Below, in pieces: positions 53,593 through 64,000 of a stretch of 64,000 nt of DNA. The position numbers and the translations under genes are program-made. Numbering within the stretch: the first letter of the stretch is position 1; each line of letters opens with the position of its first letter. Location: contig JAVIAB010000073.1 in assembly GCA_032433765.1 (NCBI GenBank), forward strand, positions 68,367,087 through 68,431,086. Direction: 5' to 3'. Under the pieces are notes generated by a model that saw nothing but the letters and a program-made list of their open reading frames with translations, was not told the DNA's origin and did no database searches. Source of the stretch: Megaustenia siamemsis. Its lineage: Eukaryota; Mollusca; Gastropoda; Stylommatophora; Ariophantidae.

Positions 53593-53916
<324 letters not shown>

Positions 53917-55254
53917 CGAGGGGAGGTCAAAAAGTAATACACACCAATTTTTTTCTCAGAAACTATTCGGGCAAAATGTGTGAAATTTTGACAGATTGTA
54001 GCTGAACATCCCCTTTATACTACCTATTTTTCAACATAATCTCTGTCCAAGCGTATTGCCTTACGCCAACGCGAAACTAGGTCATGAATGCCTCGTTTGT
54101 ACCAAGTTTTGTCCTGCTCGCGTAGCCATTTTTTAACTGCACGGATCACTTCCTCATCATTGTCAAAGTGTGTCCCACGCAGGAATTTTTTGAGTGGTCC
54201 AAACAGATGGAAATCTGAGGGAGCCAGATCAGGGCTGTAAGGAGGATGGGGCAGTACAGTCCAACCAAATTTGTTGATTGCTTCCCGTGTTACCAGACTT
54301 GTGTGAGGGCGTGCATTGTCATGTTGAAGCAACAAATCTGCAGATGGCTTATTAGGCCGAACTCTGTGGAACCGATTTTTGAGTTTTGTCAGTGTATTGA
54401 TGTAAGCTGTCAAGTTGATTGTCTCACCTCTTGTCATTATATCAACAAGAATCACACCATCAATGTCCCAGAAGACAGTGATCATCACCTTTCCGGCTGA
54501 TGGAGATGTTTTGAATTTTTTTCTTTTTGGTGACTGCGGATGATGCCATTCCATTGACTGCATTTTTGTTTCAGGCTCATAATAATGTGCCCACGTTTCG
54601 TCACCGGTAACAATTTTTGACAAAAACATTTCTCCTTCAACACCGAAACACTCCAACAATTCAGAACAGAATGTTTTCCTTTGACCTCTGTGATCATTTG
54701 TTAGGCACCGAGGAACCCATCGAGCGCAAATCTTTGAATATCCGAGAGTTTTAAAAATTGCGATTGCACTTCCCTTGCTGACTGTAAGCTGCAATGCCAA
54801 TTGCTGACTAGTGATACGCCTATCCTTACGAATAATGGTATCAGCCCGGTTTAACATGTCTGTGCTGGTAGCCGAGGCAACACGTCCAGAACGCGGTAAA
54901 TCATGCAGCTCCACTCGTACACTTTCTGCAGCTTTAATTCTCTGAACCCAGCGACTAACTGTGCTCCTATCGACTGCAGAACATTTGTACACTGCACACA
55001 GTCGTTTATGAATGTTTGCCACAGTTTCTTTTTCCGCAACCAGAAATTCTATGACAATTCGCTGTTTGTAACGGACATTGTTGACAAGCTCCATTTTAAC
55101 GGTTCATAGATTGCGTAATATTTATCAGAATGCTGTGCAATTTGGTGCACATAATTGGAACATGTCATATTCCAAGTGTGCAAAATTTCATATTCCTATC
55201 TTTATTATTAGCCGAGAAAAAAATTGGTGTGCATTACTTTTTGATCTCCCCTCG
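53917..55254 (-). mobile_element. Complete mariner transposon (1338 bp)
   Basis: The left end cgaggggaggtcaaaaagta (53917 on) and the right end, read inward on the minus strand as cgaggggagatcaaaaagta, form terminal inverted repeats of about 41 bp with two mismatches. TA dinucleotides at 53915-53916 and 55255-55256 are the expected TA target-site duplication. One uninterrupted transposase ORF lies inside on the minus strand. The element sits within a TATC tetranucleotide array, a TA-rich target. Confidence 0.97.
54024..55094 (-). CDS. Mariner transposase, apparently intact
   Basis: A 356-residue DDE/D transposase that cuts and re-inserts the surrounding element. The N-terminal paired-like DNA-binding region (about residues 1-110) contains helix-turn-helix segments (DRSTVSRWVQRI at 42-53; ITSQQLALQLTVSKG at 94-108). 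The linker motif WVPRCLT is at 126-132. The catalytic triad is D165 (VTGDETWAHYY), D259 (LLQHDNARPH) and D294 (YSPDLAPSDFHLFG), with 34 residues between the last two, the DD34D signature of the mariner family. Length matches the usual 340-360. No stops or frameshifts; start chosen at the first Met, about 160 bp inside the right terminal inverted repeat. With near-identical ends, activity is plausible but not demonstrated. Confidence 0.97.
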   Translation of the reverse strand: MELVNNVRYKQRIVIEFLVAEKETVANIHKRLCAVYKCSAVDRSTVSRWVQRIKAAESVRVELHDLPRSGRVASATSTDMLNRADTIIRKDRRITSQQLALQLTVSKGSAIAIFKTLGYSKICARWVPRCLTNDHRGQRKTFCSELLECFGVEGEMFLSKIVTGDETWAHYYEPETKMQSMEWHHPQSPKRKKFKTSPSAGKVMITVFWDIDGVILVDIMTRGETINLTAYINTLTKLKNRFHRVRPNKPSADLLLQHDNARPHTSLVTREAINKFGWTVLPHPPYSPDLAPSDFHLFGPLKKFLRGTHFDNDEEVIRAVKKWLREQDKTWYKRGIHDLVSRWRKAIRLDRDYVEK

Positions 55255-55610
<356 letters not shown>

Positions 55611-56738
55611 TTTTGTTGGCCGTCGTTTGTCCCCTATACACAATAATAATTACTCAACAATCATTAAAGATCATTCTAAGGCTTGGTATAATATGGTTTT
55701 CTCGTTTTATGAGATACGATTACACAGTTAGGGTAATTTTTTTTTAAAAGCATTATATAAAAATGATAATACACATACCTACACACATACATACATACTA
55801 ACGTACATACATACTAACGTACACACATACATACCAACGTACATACAATCAACTTTCCTTGTTATTTTCCCGCAAAGAATTAACACAACCATAAAACTAT
55901 TGGTTAAGTGAACTTGCACACATTAACGTCTTAAACAAATAAATCAAACGAGTAAAATGTTTAAGGATCTCTAACTAATGCCTCAATAAGGCGACACAGC
56001 TCTAAGCAGACAAATTTATGCGACCTTTATCTTCTGCTTCCATCTCTTCGTCTATGTCAAAAATGAAGTCTAGAATCCTCCGGAGCAGACGATGAGCCAG
56101 AACAAGGCGCGTCACTGTGCGACTGTCCACATTTTCTCCTTCATTTGCATGGAAATGAGAACGGCACTACCAAAGATCGTGGAACAAGCAAATTCTCCTG
56201 ATCCTACTGCTTGATCTGATTTGACATGGCGTGCACGACAAGGAACGTTGCTCGGAAAGACAAACCGAAGGTCCCCTAATCAATTTGAATTAATCATAAA
56301 TTGCTCGTTAAATGCAACGCCGCTGTAATTATGTTTTTTTTTTTTTTTTTTTTTTATTAAAAAAAAGAGGGGCGAATAACAACTAGAGATCTCCTGACAA
56401 AAGCTTATTCGATAGGGTCGTCTTCCCTTGTTTTCTCGAATGCAAGATCTCTGCTCTTCTAAATGTCTTAAGTCTATGACGACAAGTTAAAATTACTCGA
56501 TCATGTGGAATCAGTTATCCGTGATTTAGACGGGACAAGGAGATTAGAGCAGTCATGGTCATGAGATGATGGTAATGATAACGATTTGTTGAAATTTCGA
56601 GCAACTGCCAGGACAGAAGGTACAGACTTGGGCAAGGGGAAACAACTTAACGTTGATAATGGTATCACGATCACTCAAACTGCTTTAATTGAGCTTCTTG
56701 TTAATCACAGGTTTCCAAATTAAAACTTAAGTAAGACT
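55611..56738. other. No recognisable gene
   Basis: acatacatactaacgtacat repeats at 55770-55850 and a T22/A-rich run at 56333-56367. Otherwise single-copy-looking DNA with no supported ORF. Confidence 0.45.
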
Positions 56739-56740
56739 AC

Positions 56741-59440
56741 ATCATCATCATCAAGTACCATGCCTGCTGTCGTAGGTGATCATGTCTCTCCACAACTTTT
56801 GATCTCGACAGTTATTTGTCATTTATGTTTTTGACCTTCTGCCAAGCCATTCTCTTAAGCTGTCTGGTATCTTTTCTCTTTGCTTCCTTCTATCTCTTCG
56901 TCCCTCAATTTTTCAATTTGTCACAATATATTTCAGCTGTCCCCTTCTCAATACATGGCCAAAAAATGATGATTGTTTCTTCCTAATATCGGATATTAGC
57001 TCTCTTTTTGCTTTGACCTCTTTCAGAATGTTTTTATTGCTCTTCTTAGCTGTCCATAGTATTCTCAACATTCTTCTGTAAAACCACATTTCTACCTCCT
57101 CCATTGATTTTCTTGTCTGTTGTTCTATTGTCCATGATTCACGTCCATATGTTAAGACTGGCTTTACATAACATTTAAGAACACCTTTTCTTGTTTCTAT
57201 TGTCAAAAATGGATTGCATAGTATCTTCCTCATTTTTCTGGAAAGCTGCTTTTGCCTGAGCCATTCTGCATCTCACCTCTTTTGTACATCTTTTGTCTGA
57301 GGTTAACAAAGTTCCCAAATATTTAAATTCATTTACCTGTTTTAATATTGTTCCACTTGTCTTTATTTTGCACTGATGTGATGTCTTTTTCTTTGTTGTT
57401 ACCATTACCTCTGTCTTTTTGCTATTAAGGCTGGGTCCTTTTTTTTTTTTTTTGCTTTCTTTCACTATAATGTCCAACATTTCTTGTAACTCATTTTCAC
57501 TCTTAGCGATTAAGACTGTATCTTCAGCATACCTTATATTATTTATATTATGACCTCCAATTGTTATTCCAGTCATGCCCCTTATGGATCTTAAAATAAT
57601 CGCACTATAAATATTAAACAAATCTGGTGACAGCACACAACCTTGTCTAACACCTTGTTTTATTTGTTGAAACATTCCCAATTGGTTTCCAGTTCTTATG
57701 GCCGCTGTTTGTTGCCAGTACGTGTTCTTTAATATTCTTAGATCTTTGCTGTCTACGTTTATGCTTTCTAAAATTTTGATTATTTATTGGTGCTTTACTT
57801 TGTCAAATGCCTTGGTGTAATCTATGAAACATGGGTATAGATCTGTTTTCACCTCTATGGCTCTTTCTACTAAAGATCTTATGATATAAATGGCATTGCT
57901 TGTTCCTTTATCTCTAACAAAACCACACTGTTCATCGCTAATTTCTGGACTGATTTTTTTTCGCACTCTTCGCATGATGATTCTTAGTAATATCTTAGTC
58001 ATATGACTCATAAGGCTTATTGTGTGATGATCATCGCATTCAATAGCACCCGATTTCTTTGGTAGGGCTATGAATATTGATTTGAGCATGTCGTCTGGTA
58101 TATGTCCGCCGTTGTAGATAGCATTCAATATTTGTGTTATTATTCCTATTCCAAAATCACACATGGCTTCAATCTCTTCTTTAGTTATATTATCTGGTCC
58201 AGGAGCTTTGCCTGCTTTCATATTGCGCAAGGCGTCTTACACTTCTTCTCTGAGTATTTCTGGTCCTTCATTATCCTTAATATTTACTTCCGTTCGTTCA
58301 TCATTATAAAGATCTTTAATGTACTCTGTCCATCGTTCCCTTATGTTTTCTTGAAAAACAGTTCTCCTTCCTTTGATCTTAGACATCCAGTTTTTGATTG
58401 CGTTTTTCTTCCTGTTAATTCCTCAATTTATTTGTATATAGCTTTAGCATCTCCTTTTTGTTTCATTTCAATCTCTTTGCATCTCTCTTTTAGCCATGAT
58501 TTTTTTTGCTTCATTGCATTTTACTACAATTTCTATATTTAATCTCTTATACTCATCTTTATTTTCTTTATTTCTTCTTCTTGTGTCCATTAGCTGCAAA
58601 ATGTCATCTGTCATCCATTTCCTTCTTGAATTTGTCCTCACTGGTGGTATGAACTCTTTTGATGTTTGTTTCATTGATTCTTTTAGCATTTCCACTGTTC
58701 ACCAATGCTTTGTGTCTTCTCTATTGCATTGTACCGGTTCTGAATTGTGATTTTATATCTGTCTTGCAGCTTCTTGTCTGATTTTAGTAAATCTAAATTT
58801 AACTTGATGTTCACTGAGGCTCGTTTTGTTGTTTTTAATTTTACTCTAAGCTTTTCCACAACTGGTACATGATCACTATTGCAATCTGCCCCTGGTCTAG
58901 TTTTCACACACACCTGACTGTTTCTAAATCTATTGCTTATCATTATATAAACAATTTTATTACGTGCGTTGTCCCCTGGGCTTTTCCATGTCCGCAGACG
59001 TCTTGGATGTTGCTTAAACCAGGTGTTTCCTATCATCATGTTGTGTGTTCTTGCCCAGTCAATAAGTTTCTCACTTCTTTCATTCCTCTCGCCTAAGCCA
59101 TAATGACCAACTACTTCCTCGACTCTTTCCTTTTCTACTTTTCCCTTAGATTAAAATCCCTTAGAACTATGGTGTTTTCATGTGGTTTGCATTTATGAAG
59201 TGCCTCATTCAACTCGTTGTAAAATTTGTCAATTGTTTTCTCTAGACTGTCTGCTGTTGGTGCATAAACTTGTATAAGATTTATGTCTATTGGCTTTCCA
59301 TTCAATTTCACTAAAAGGTCTCTGTCAGATATTGGGTAAAAGCCTCTTCGGTTCTTGCTCTTTCTGCATCCAAGATGATACCTACTCCTCTTTGGTGTTC
59401 AGTACCACCAGATTTATTTTGCTTACAGTAGCTTGAATAT
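56741..59440 (-). mobile_element. Non-LTR retrotransposon R1b, longest copy (2.7 kb; endonuclease + reverse transcriptase)
   Basis: Read on the minus strand, the copy begins in an AP-endonuclease domain. INLIQVYAPTADSLEKT is at about 59250, followed by NKIVYIMISNRFRNSQ and GADCNSDHVPVVEKLRVKL with the terminal SDH motif (58683-59039). A linker follows, then the reverse transcriptase: AGKAPGPDNITKEEIE and FIDYTKAFDKVKH (57784-58230), GVRQGCVLSPDLFNIY, and the catalytic site mutated to YAED instead of YADD (57175-57681). The C-terminal domain (YGRESWTIEQQTRKS, GHVLRRGQLKYIVT) lies at 56913-57233. The 3' tail is catcatcatcatc at 56740-56753. Domain order endonuclease then RT without RNase H, plus a trinucleotide tail, fits the RTE group. 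The 5' end is truncated, and stops and frameshifts are present. Confidence 0.9.
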
Positions 59441-59944
59441 ACACAGTAGCTTGCACAAAATATAGCGCCTTGCTAAACGACTATGCAACGCTGCCGCACC
59501 AACAGCAATTTCGTGTCCTTTTTAACCAATCGATGAAGAGAATTAATCGTTGTGCGTACGTAGATGAAGAAGATTATGCCCAGCTTCTGCAGACTTCATA
59601 CGAAGATCTGTTTCTGTGACATTTTACACCAATCGTCTTCGTTTTAATTTCTTACATATCCACAAATATTGATTCCTGGTACAAAAAAAAAAAAAAAAAA
59701 GGTTACTACTCTGATTTCTGTTTAACCCGAGCAAGAAGTAGAAGCACTGGTGTGAAAACATGTTTCCTTTTCCATTTGACTTTCAGCAATGAGAGGAGAA
59801 ATAATTTGCCATTTTTTAAATATTTGATTGGCCTCTTCTGCTATCACGTTTCCTTGTTATTCTTGTCTGTCTTTAAAAAAAATAATATGAAGTAATTTTA
59901 AATTAATAATTTCCTTTATCCTAATTCGGGGTGATAATGGTCTG
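59441..59944. other. No recognisable gene
   Basis: Contains an A19 run at 59681-59700. No supported features. Confidence 0.4.
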
Positions 59945-59947
59945 TCT

Positions 59948-60430
59948 CTGCGATCAAGACTCAATCAGAGCAGGATTCCAAATTCTCTTATGAAGTCAGC
60001 TGTCTGTTTAAGCGAATCGATTGCTCCATATAGTTTTTCTTCCAGGGAGGTGGGCGTGGACCACATTGCTCTTCTCAGGTCTGTGTACTGGGGGTAATCC
60101 TGTAGAACATGTTTTGTAGTCATATTGTCCAGTGTACATTGGAATAGGCTGGTTGTACACATTTTGAATTTGGTGAACATGTGATTTCTCATTCTATTGT
60201 GGCCAGTGCGTAGGCGAAGAATGATGACTTGATCCCTCCTTGATAGTTGGTGGTATCCGTCGCTCTCGTTATGCTTTGGGTGTTCTCGTTTCCATTTTTC
60301 ATGGAACTGACCTTTGAGGATGGATTTGGCTTCATCATAACTGAGCGGATGGTTCTCTTATGGTAATCTCACTCCCTCTTTAACTAATTTGTCTGCGCGT
60401 TCGTTCCCGTGTGCTGATGTCTGGTCTGAA
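59948..60430 (-). mobile_element. I-like retroelement C-terminus with RNase H end
   Basis: On the minus strand: TSAHGNERADKLVKEGV (the H.GNE.AD motif of ribonuclease H, about 60370-60420), SYDEAKSILKGQFHEKWKRE and LSRRDQVIILRLRTGHNRMR. The last block, FQCTLDNMTTKHVLQDYPQY, and a terminal SLKQTADFIREFGILL-stop lie at 59965-60192. One in-frame stop occurs near 60362. Classic tail of an I/Jockey-type element with RNase H. Confidence 0.85.
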
Positions 60431-60735
60431 ATGGTCTGAAGAGAACAATTATGGAAGGTCTGATTCATGGAAGACGAGACAGTGGTAGACCAATAAGAAG
60501 GTTGTTCAATACATCAAAGGGGTAGACAAGGTCAAAAGCCAACGCAAAATCAGCACCAACAATAAAGAACTTGAAATTGTAACAAGTCAGTATCTGTGAT
60601 ATATAATAACTAGCACTGGAGATAGACAAAAAATCAACAATAGCAGCATAACATTTAAATGTCACAAAGAAGATATTGCACAATACCAAGGCAGTTAAAA
60701 GTAGAACTACAACTGACGATACATTCAACCATTAG
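60431..60735. mobile_element. Possible retroelement C-terminal remnant
   Basis: Plus strand RTIMEGLIHGRRDSGRPIRR (60445-60505) resembles the LLKVIMEGKIQGKRGRGRPR block of R2. The rest is unassigned. Confidence 0.4.
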
Positions 60736-60737
60736 TC

Positions 60738-60952
60738 CACGTTACTCCTTCGGATGAAAGAGATGGGAGTTAAGATGGGCACAGCCTGAAACGAGAAACT
60801 TAGTGGGCGGGTAAGAAGACTAATCAACCAACACAGAACTGGAGTCGTCAGTCGCTGGACACTGCGAGACTTGCTGAGGAGGGGATCTGAGTACCTATGT
60901 GTCCATATTGTTCGGAGTGCAATGATGATGACCTATAAATAACAGAACTATA
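60738..60952 (+). mobile_element. I-like retroelement 3' terminus
   Basis: MKEMGVKMGTA, ...NEKLSGRVRRLINQHRTGVV, then SRWTLRDLLRRGSEYL, followed by ggagtgcaatgatgatgacc. Matches 53158-53350 closely. Confidence 0.8.
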
Positions 60953-60959
60953 AGATACA

Positions 60960-61653
60960 TTCTAGTGGGAGTCTGCGCTGGCCATGGCTCATATCTTTGT
61001 GGGTGTCTGTGCAGGCCAAAGTTCATATCTTGATGTGTGTCTGTGCTAGTCATTGTTCATATCTTGGTGTGTTTCCGTGAAGCAATGGCTCATATCTTAA
61101 TGTGTTTCTGTGCTAGCCATGCCTCATATCTTAGTGTGTTTCTGTGCTAGCCATGGCTCATATCTTTGCTTGTTTGTGCGTGTGTGTGCTAGCCATGACT
61201 CGTATCTTTATGTGTGTCATGTTAGTCATATCTCATATCTTGGTGTGTGTCCGTGTTAATCATGTCTCATATCTTTGTGTGTGTCTGTGTTTAGTCATAT
61301 CTCATATCTTAGTGTGTATCTGTTTTAGTCATGTGTCATATATTTGTGCGTGCATGTCTGTGTTAGTCATATCTCCTATCTGTGTGTTCATGTCTATGTT
61401 AATCACATCTCATACCTTTGTGTGTGCATGTCTATGTTACTCATGTCTCATATATTTGTGTGTATGTCCATGCTAGTCACATCTCATATTTTAATGTGTG
61501 TCTGTTTATATTAGTAATGTCTCATATCTGTGTGTGTTTAGTCATATCTCATATCTTTGTGTGTGCATGTCTATGTTAGTCACATCTCCTATCTTTGTGA
61601 GTGCATGTTTATGTTAGTCATGTCTCATATCTTTGTGTGTGCATGACTGTGTT

Positions 61654-61660
<7 letters not shown>
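60960..61660. repeat. TG-rich minisatellite, about 30-36-bp units
   Basis: About 20 diverged copies of a unit such as tcatatctttgtgtgtgtct plus gtgttagtcatg. Continues at 61810-61985 after an inserted retroelement end. Confidence 0.92.
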
Positions 61661-61690
<30 letters not shown>

Positions 61691-62346
61691 GATCAGGATT
61701 CAATCAGAGTAGGATTCCAGCTCCTCACATGAACTCAGCTGTCCGGTTAGGTGTGTTACAAACAGAACATCACAATTAGAGTCTGCCAGATCCACTCTGA
61801 TCTGAAATTGTAGAGTGTATCTGTGTTAGTCACATCTCATACCTTAGTGTGTGTGTGTGTGTGTGTGTGTGTTAGTCATATCTCATATCTTGGTGTGTGT
61901 CAGTGTTAGTGATGCCTCATATCGTTGTGTGTATGTCAGTATTAGTCACATCTCATATCTTTGTGTGTGCATGTCTGTGTTAGTCACCTCTAGTGACTCG
62001 GGCAGATGGTGCTCGTAAACCTGGGAGGGCAGACCATCTAAGGGCAGAATCCCCCTACAGAAAAGACAATCTGCTGCCTTGCAGGAAGATTGGGGACAAT
62101 CAAAGGCTAAGGAAAGCAAACCTGAATAAAATTCTGGCTGAAATCGGATGCACTGGGCCATTGGCGCAGAACACAGTGCAACGTTTTAACAGGTATTCAA
62201 TCAGAGTGGATCTAACAGACTCTAATTATGATGTTCTGCCTGTGGGATCGATCAATTCACTTAGACAGACAGCTGTCTTCATGTGAGAGTCTGGAATCCT
62301 ACTCTGATTGAGTCTTGATCGCAGAGAGAGAGAGAGAGAGAGAGAG
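61661..62346. repeat. Inverted pair of I-like 3' ends (arms about 135 bp)
   Basis: Left arm 61679-61805 (gcgatcaggattcaatcaga, ...agatccactctgatc) is the reverse complement of right arm 62198-62326. Both encode the LRQTA.FM.ESGILL-type C-terminus followed by a stop, as in 59950-60010. (CT)n flanks the left arm and (GA)n the right, so even the outer microsatellites are mirror images. Between the arms are more TG-rich units and, at 61990-62190, a + strand coding remnant (LAEIGCTGPLAQNTVQ). Confidence 0.85.
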
Positions 62347-63365
62347 AGATACATTCAAAGAGAATCAGTACAAGGGACATAACTCACGGTCTGTATCTCC
62401 CTTTCCCCGAAAAAGTTAATTAATATATAAGCCATTTAAGCTTACAACTTTACAATATTTTCATTTTTTTGTGTGTTTCATTATTTGCCCTTTTGTTTAT
62501 AATAAAATGCATACAATAAATAAATAAACATTATCCCGCAGAAGCAATAATTTCGCTCCAGAAAGATTTTTATTTGTTTCTCCGTGAGTTTTGAGATATC
62601 AGATTTGATCTGTGTAGTTAAAAACTGTGGACTGTTGACTACAGAGACAGCATTTCTGCTTACCTTCATTATTTGATTACCTTCATTATTTGATTACCTT
62701 CATTATTTGATTACCTTCATTATTTGATTACCTTCAATCACTGGTAAATAATTTAGGTAACAGTTATTTAAAAAGTGTTTTCCTTTAACGAATTTATTTT
62801 CTCGTTAATTAACAGCTCTGACATTTACTGACATTTCATTCGTTTCGGTGTGGTCAACCAAGCAAATAAAATACAAAATTTGAATTTAATTTAATGCGAG
62901 GAACTCAGGAACGTTCAATTAAAATTGTTCTTTCTTTGAATTTTTGTAATATCGATCATTGGAATAATTAATTGAGAGTAACGGATTCACCGTTCACGAG
63001 ACTATTTTTATTTTGTCCCTTCGTATCCTCAACTGTAACTCAACTTACTACTTGTAACGTAAATCCGTAAATAATATAAAAGTCGATTCTGCTGAATAAT
63101 GAATGAATAGTGTCACAGTTACTGTTACTGTCAGGTCAGTGGTCACTACTAATTTGATAATTAAAACGTAAAAAAGAATGGCAAATAAGAATAAATTAAC
63201 TGTTATACAGTACAGAGTACACCAACCAAAGTAGTTAGTAGTTTACTCAGTAATGAGTAAGTTACCAACTTACCTACCAGTCTACCAGCTACATTGAAAA
63301 TTCACAATACTTTCTTTAGCTTAATAATTTTGGTTAAAGTTACAAGTAAGCCATAAATTAACTTC
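62347..63365. other. No recognisable gene; 17-bp repeat at 62664-62740
   Basis: gattaccttcattattt is repeated four to five times at 62664-62740. The rest is AT-rich DNA without supported genes. Confidence 0.5.
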
Positions 63366-63367
63366 AA

Positions 63368-63475
63368 AGAATGGCAAGAACACAGAACGGCTTGGAAAGT
63401 GTTTGTTGAAGACCTATGCCCCACCACTGTGACCACAGAGAGAGGTGAAAGTGAAAGGCAGTAGAAGTAATAAAA
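63368..63475 (+). mobile_element. Retrotransposon N3 3' terminal fragment
   Basis: aacggcttggaaagtgtttg followed by ttgaagacctatgccccacc and tgaaaggcagtagaagtaa parallels, on the + strand, the end of the minus-strand copy at 4225-4290. Confidence 0.6.
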
Positions 63476-63875
63476 TAAATTATAAGTAATTAAGTTCCAA
63501 ATTATTTCTGATTTCACCTCAGAAAGAATTACCAGCATATTTTCAGTTTCTTATGGACCACTCCTGTTCTTACAAGGTTTCTGAATATTCTTATCTAAAT
63601 CTAAGCATCATTAAATATAATATAATTTCTAAAAGTCTATCTATATTTATTTCTCTAAAAGCACATATTTTTGTCAGTGATTCTTTTCTCAGTTAATAAT
63701 TTCCCAGTCTACTCATAACATCATTCATTCTTTCTAATTACAGCTATTCTCTCTTTCCCACTTTCATTGCCAGGAAAGCTAGTGCAACATGAAACAAACA
63801 TTTATATGGCTGTATGGGCTATTGTGTCAGAGTCCTTGACTTTTATTGTAAGAAGACAAGGAAGCCTGTAAGTAA
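63476..63875. other. No recognisable feature
   Basis: AT-rich DNA. Confidence 0.4.
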
Positions 63876-63877
63876 GG

Positions 63878-64000
63878 AATCTATCTATCTATCTATCGTC
63901 CTTTCGAGCCAAAGACAGCACATAGGGCAGAACCACAATCTCAAAAACAGAAACCTTGCGTACCAAAATTGCACATATTGCAGAGATCACTGCTCTAAAA
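63878..64000 (-). mobile_element. N1-type retroelement 3' end, running off the window
   Basis: tctatctatctatctatcgt and cctttcgagccaaagacagc, then catagggcagaacc, resemble the inverted N1 terminus at 23540-23600 (ctatctattgacctttcgag, ggcccatagggcgtagacc). The window ends before any coding sequence. Confidence 0.55.

Overview
This is AT-rich, intron-rich animal nuclear DNA, loaded with transposons and tandem repeats. The one host gene I can recognise is an unc-4/Uncx paired-like homeobox gene on the + strand. The repeat landscape suggests a lophotrochozoan, most likely a gastropod mollusc: several AP-endonuclease non-LTR families with microsatellite tails, tRNA-derived SINEs, long kilobase-scale minisatellites and a mariner. 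The organism is an inference; nothing in the window names it.

The unc-4 gene has three coding exons (7822-8224, 27526-27698, 32049-33194). They join in perfect frame (phase 1, then phase 0) into a predicted 573-residue protein. Its Q50 homeodomain spans residues 147-206 and is followed by the family-specific block after the homeodomain. An eh1-like Groucho-binding motif lies at 356-362. A plausible promoter (GC box, inverted CCAAT, TATA-like) sits at 7071-7171. Intron 1 (19.3 kb) and intron 2 (4.35 kb) are filled with mobile elements and minisatellites. The most striking is in intron 2: about 30 tandem copies of a 45-50 bp unit that begins as a duplicate of the last 18 coding bases of exon 2 plus its 5' splice site.

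Layout. 1-7070: upstream DNA with retroelement fragments. 7071-8224: promoter candidate and exon 1. 8225-27525: intron 1, holding a 1.75 kb 40-bp array, retroelement copies, SINEs and TTAG repeats. 27526-27698: exon 2. 27699-32048: intron 2. 32049-33194: exon 3. 33195-64000: downstream DNA made of SINEs, a hAT-like MITE, retroelement copies, kilobase minisatellites (48.2-51.2 kb), an intact mariner inside a tetranucleotide array (53917-55254), the longest retroelement copy (56741-59440) and RNase H-type retroelement ends.

Retroelement names used below are my own working labels. R1a, R1b and R2 are RTE-like, with an AP endonuclease, a reverse transcriptase and an (ATC)n tail. N1, N2 and N3 are other non-LTR reverse transcriptase lineages. 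'I-like' elements carry RNase H. SINE-A to SINE-E are tRNA-headed short repeats. All non-LTR copies are truncated or frameshifted; only the mariner transposase is open from end to end.
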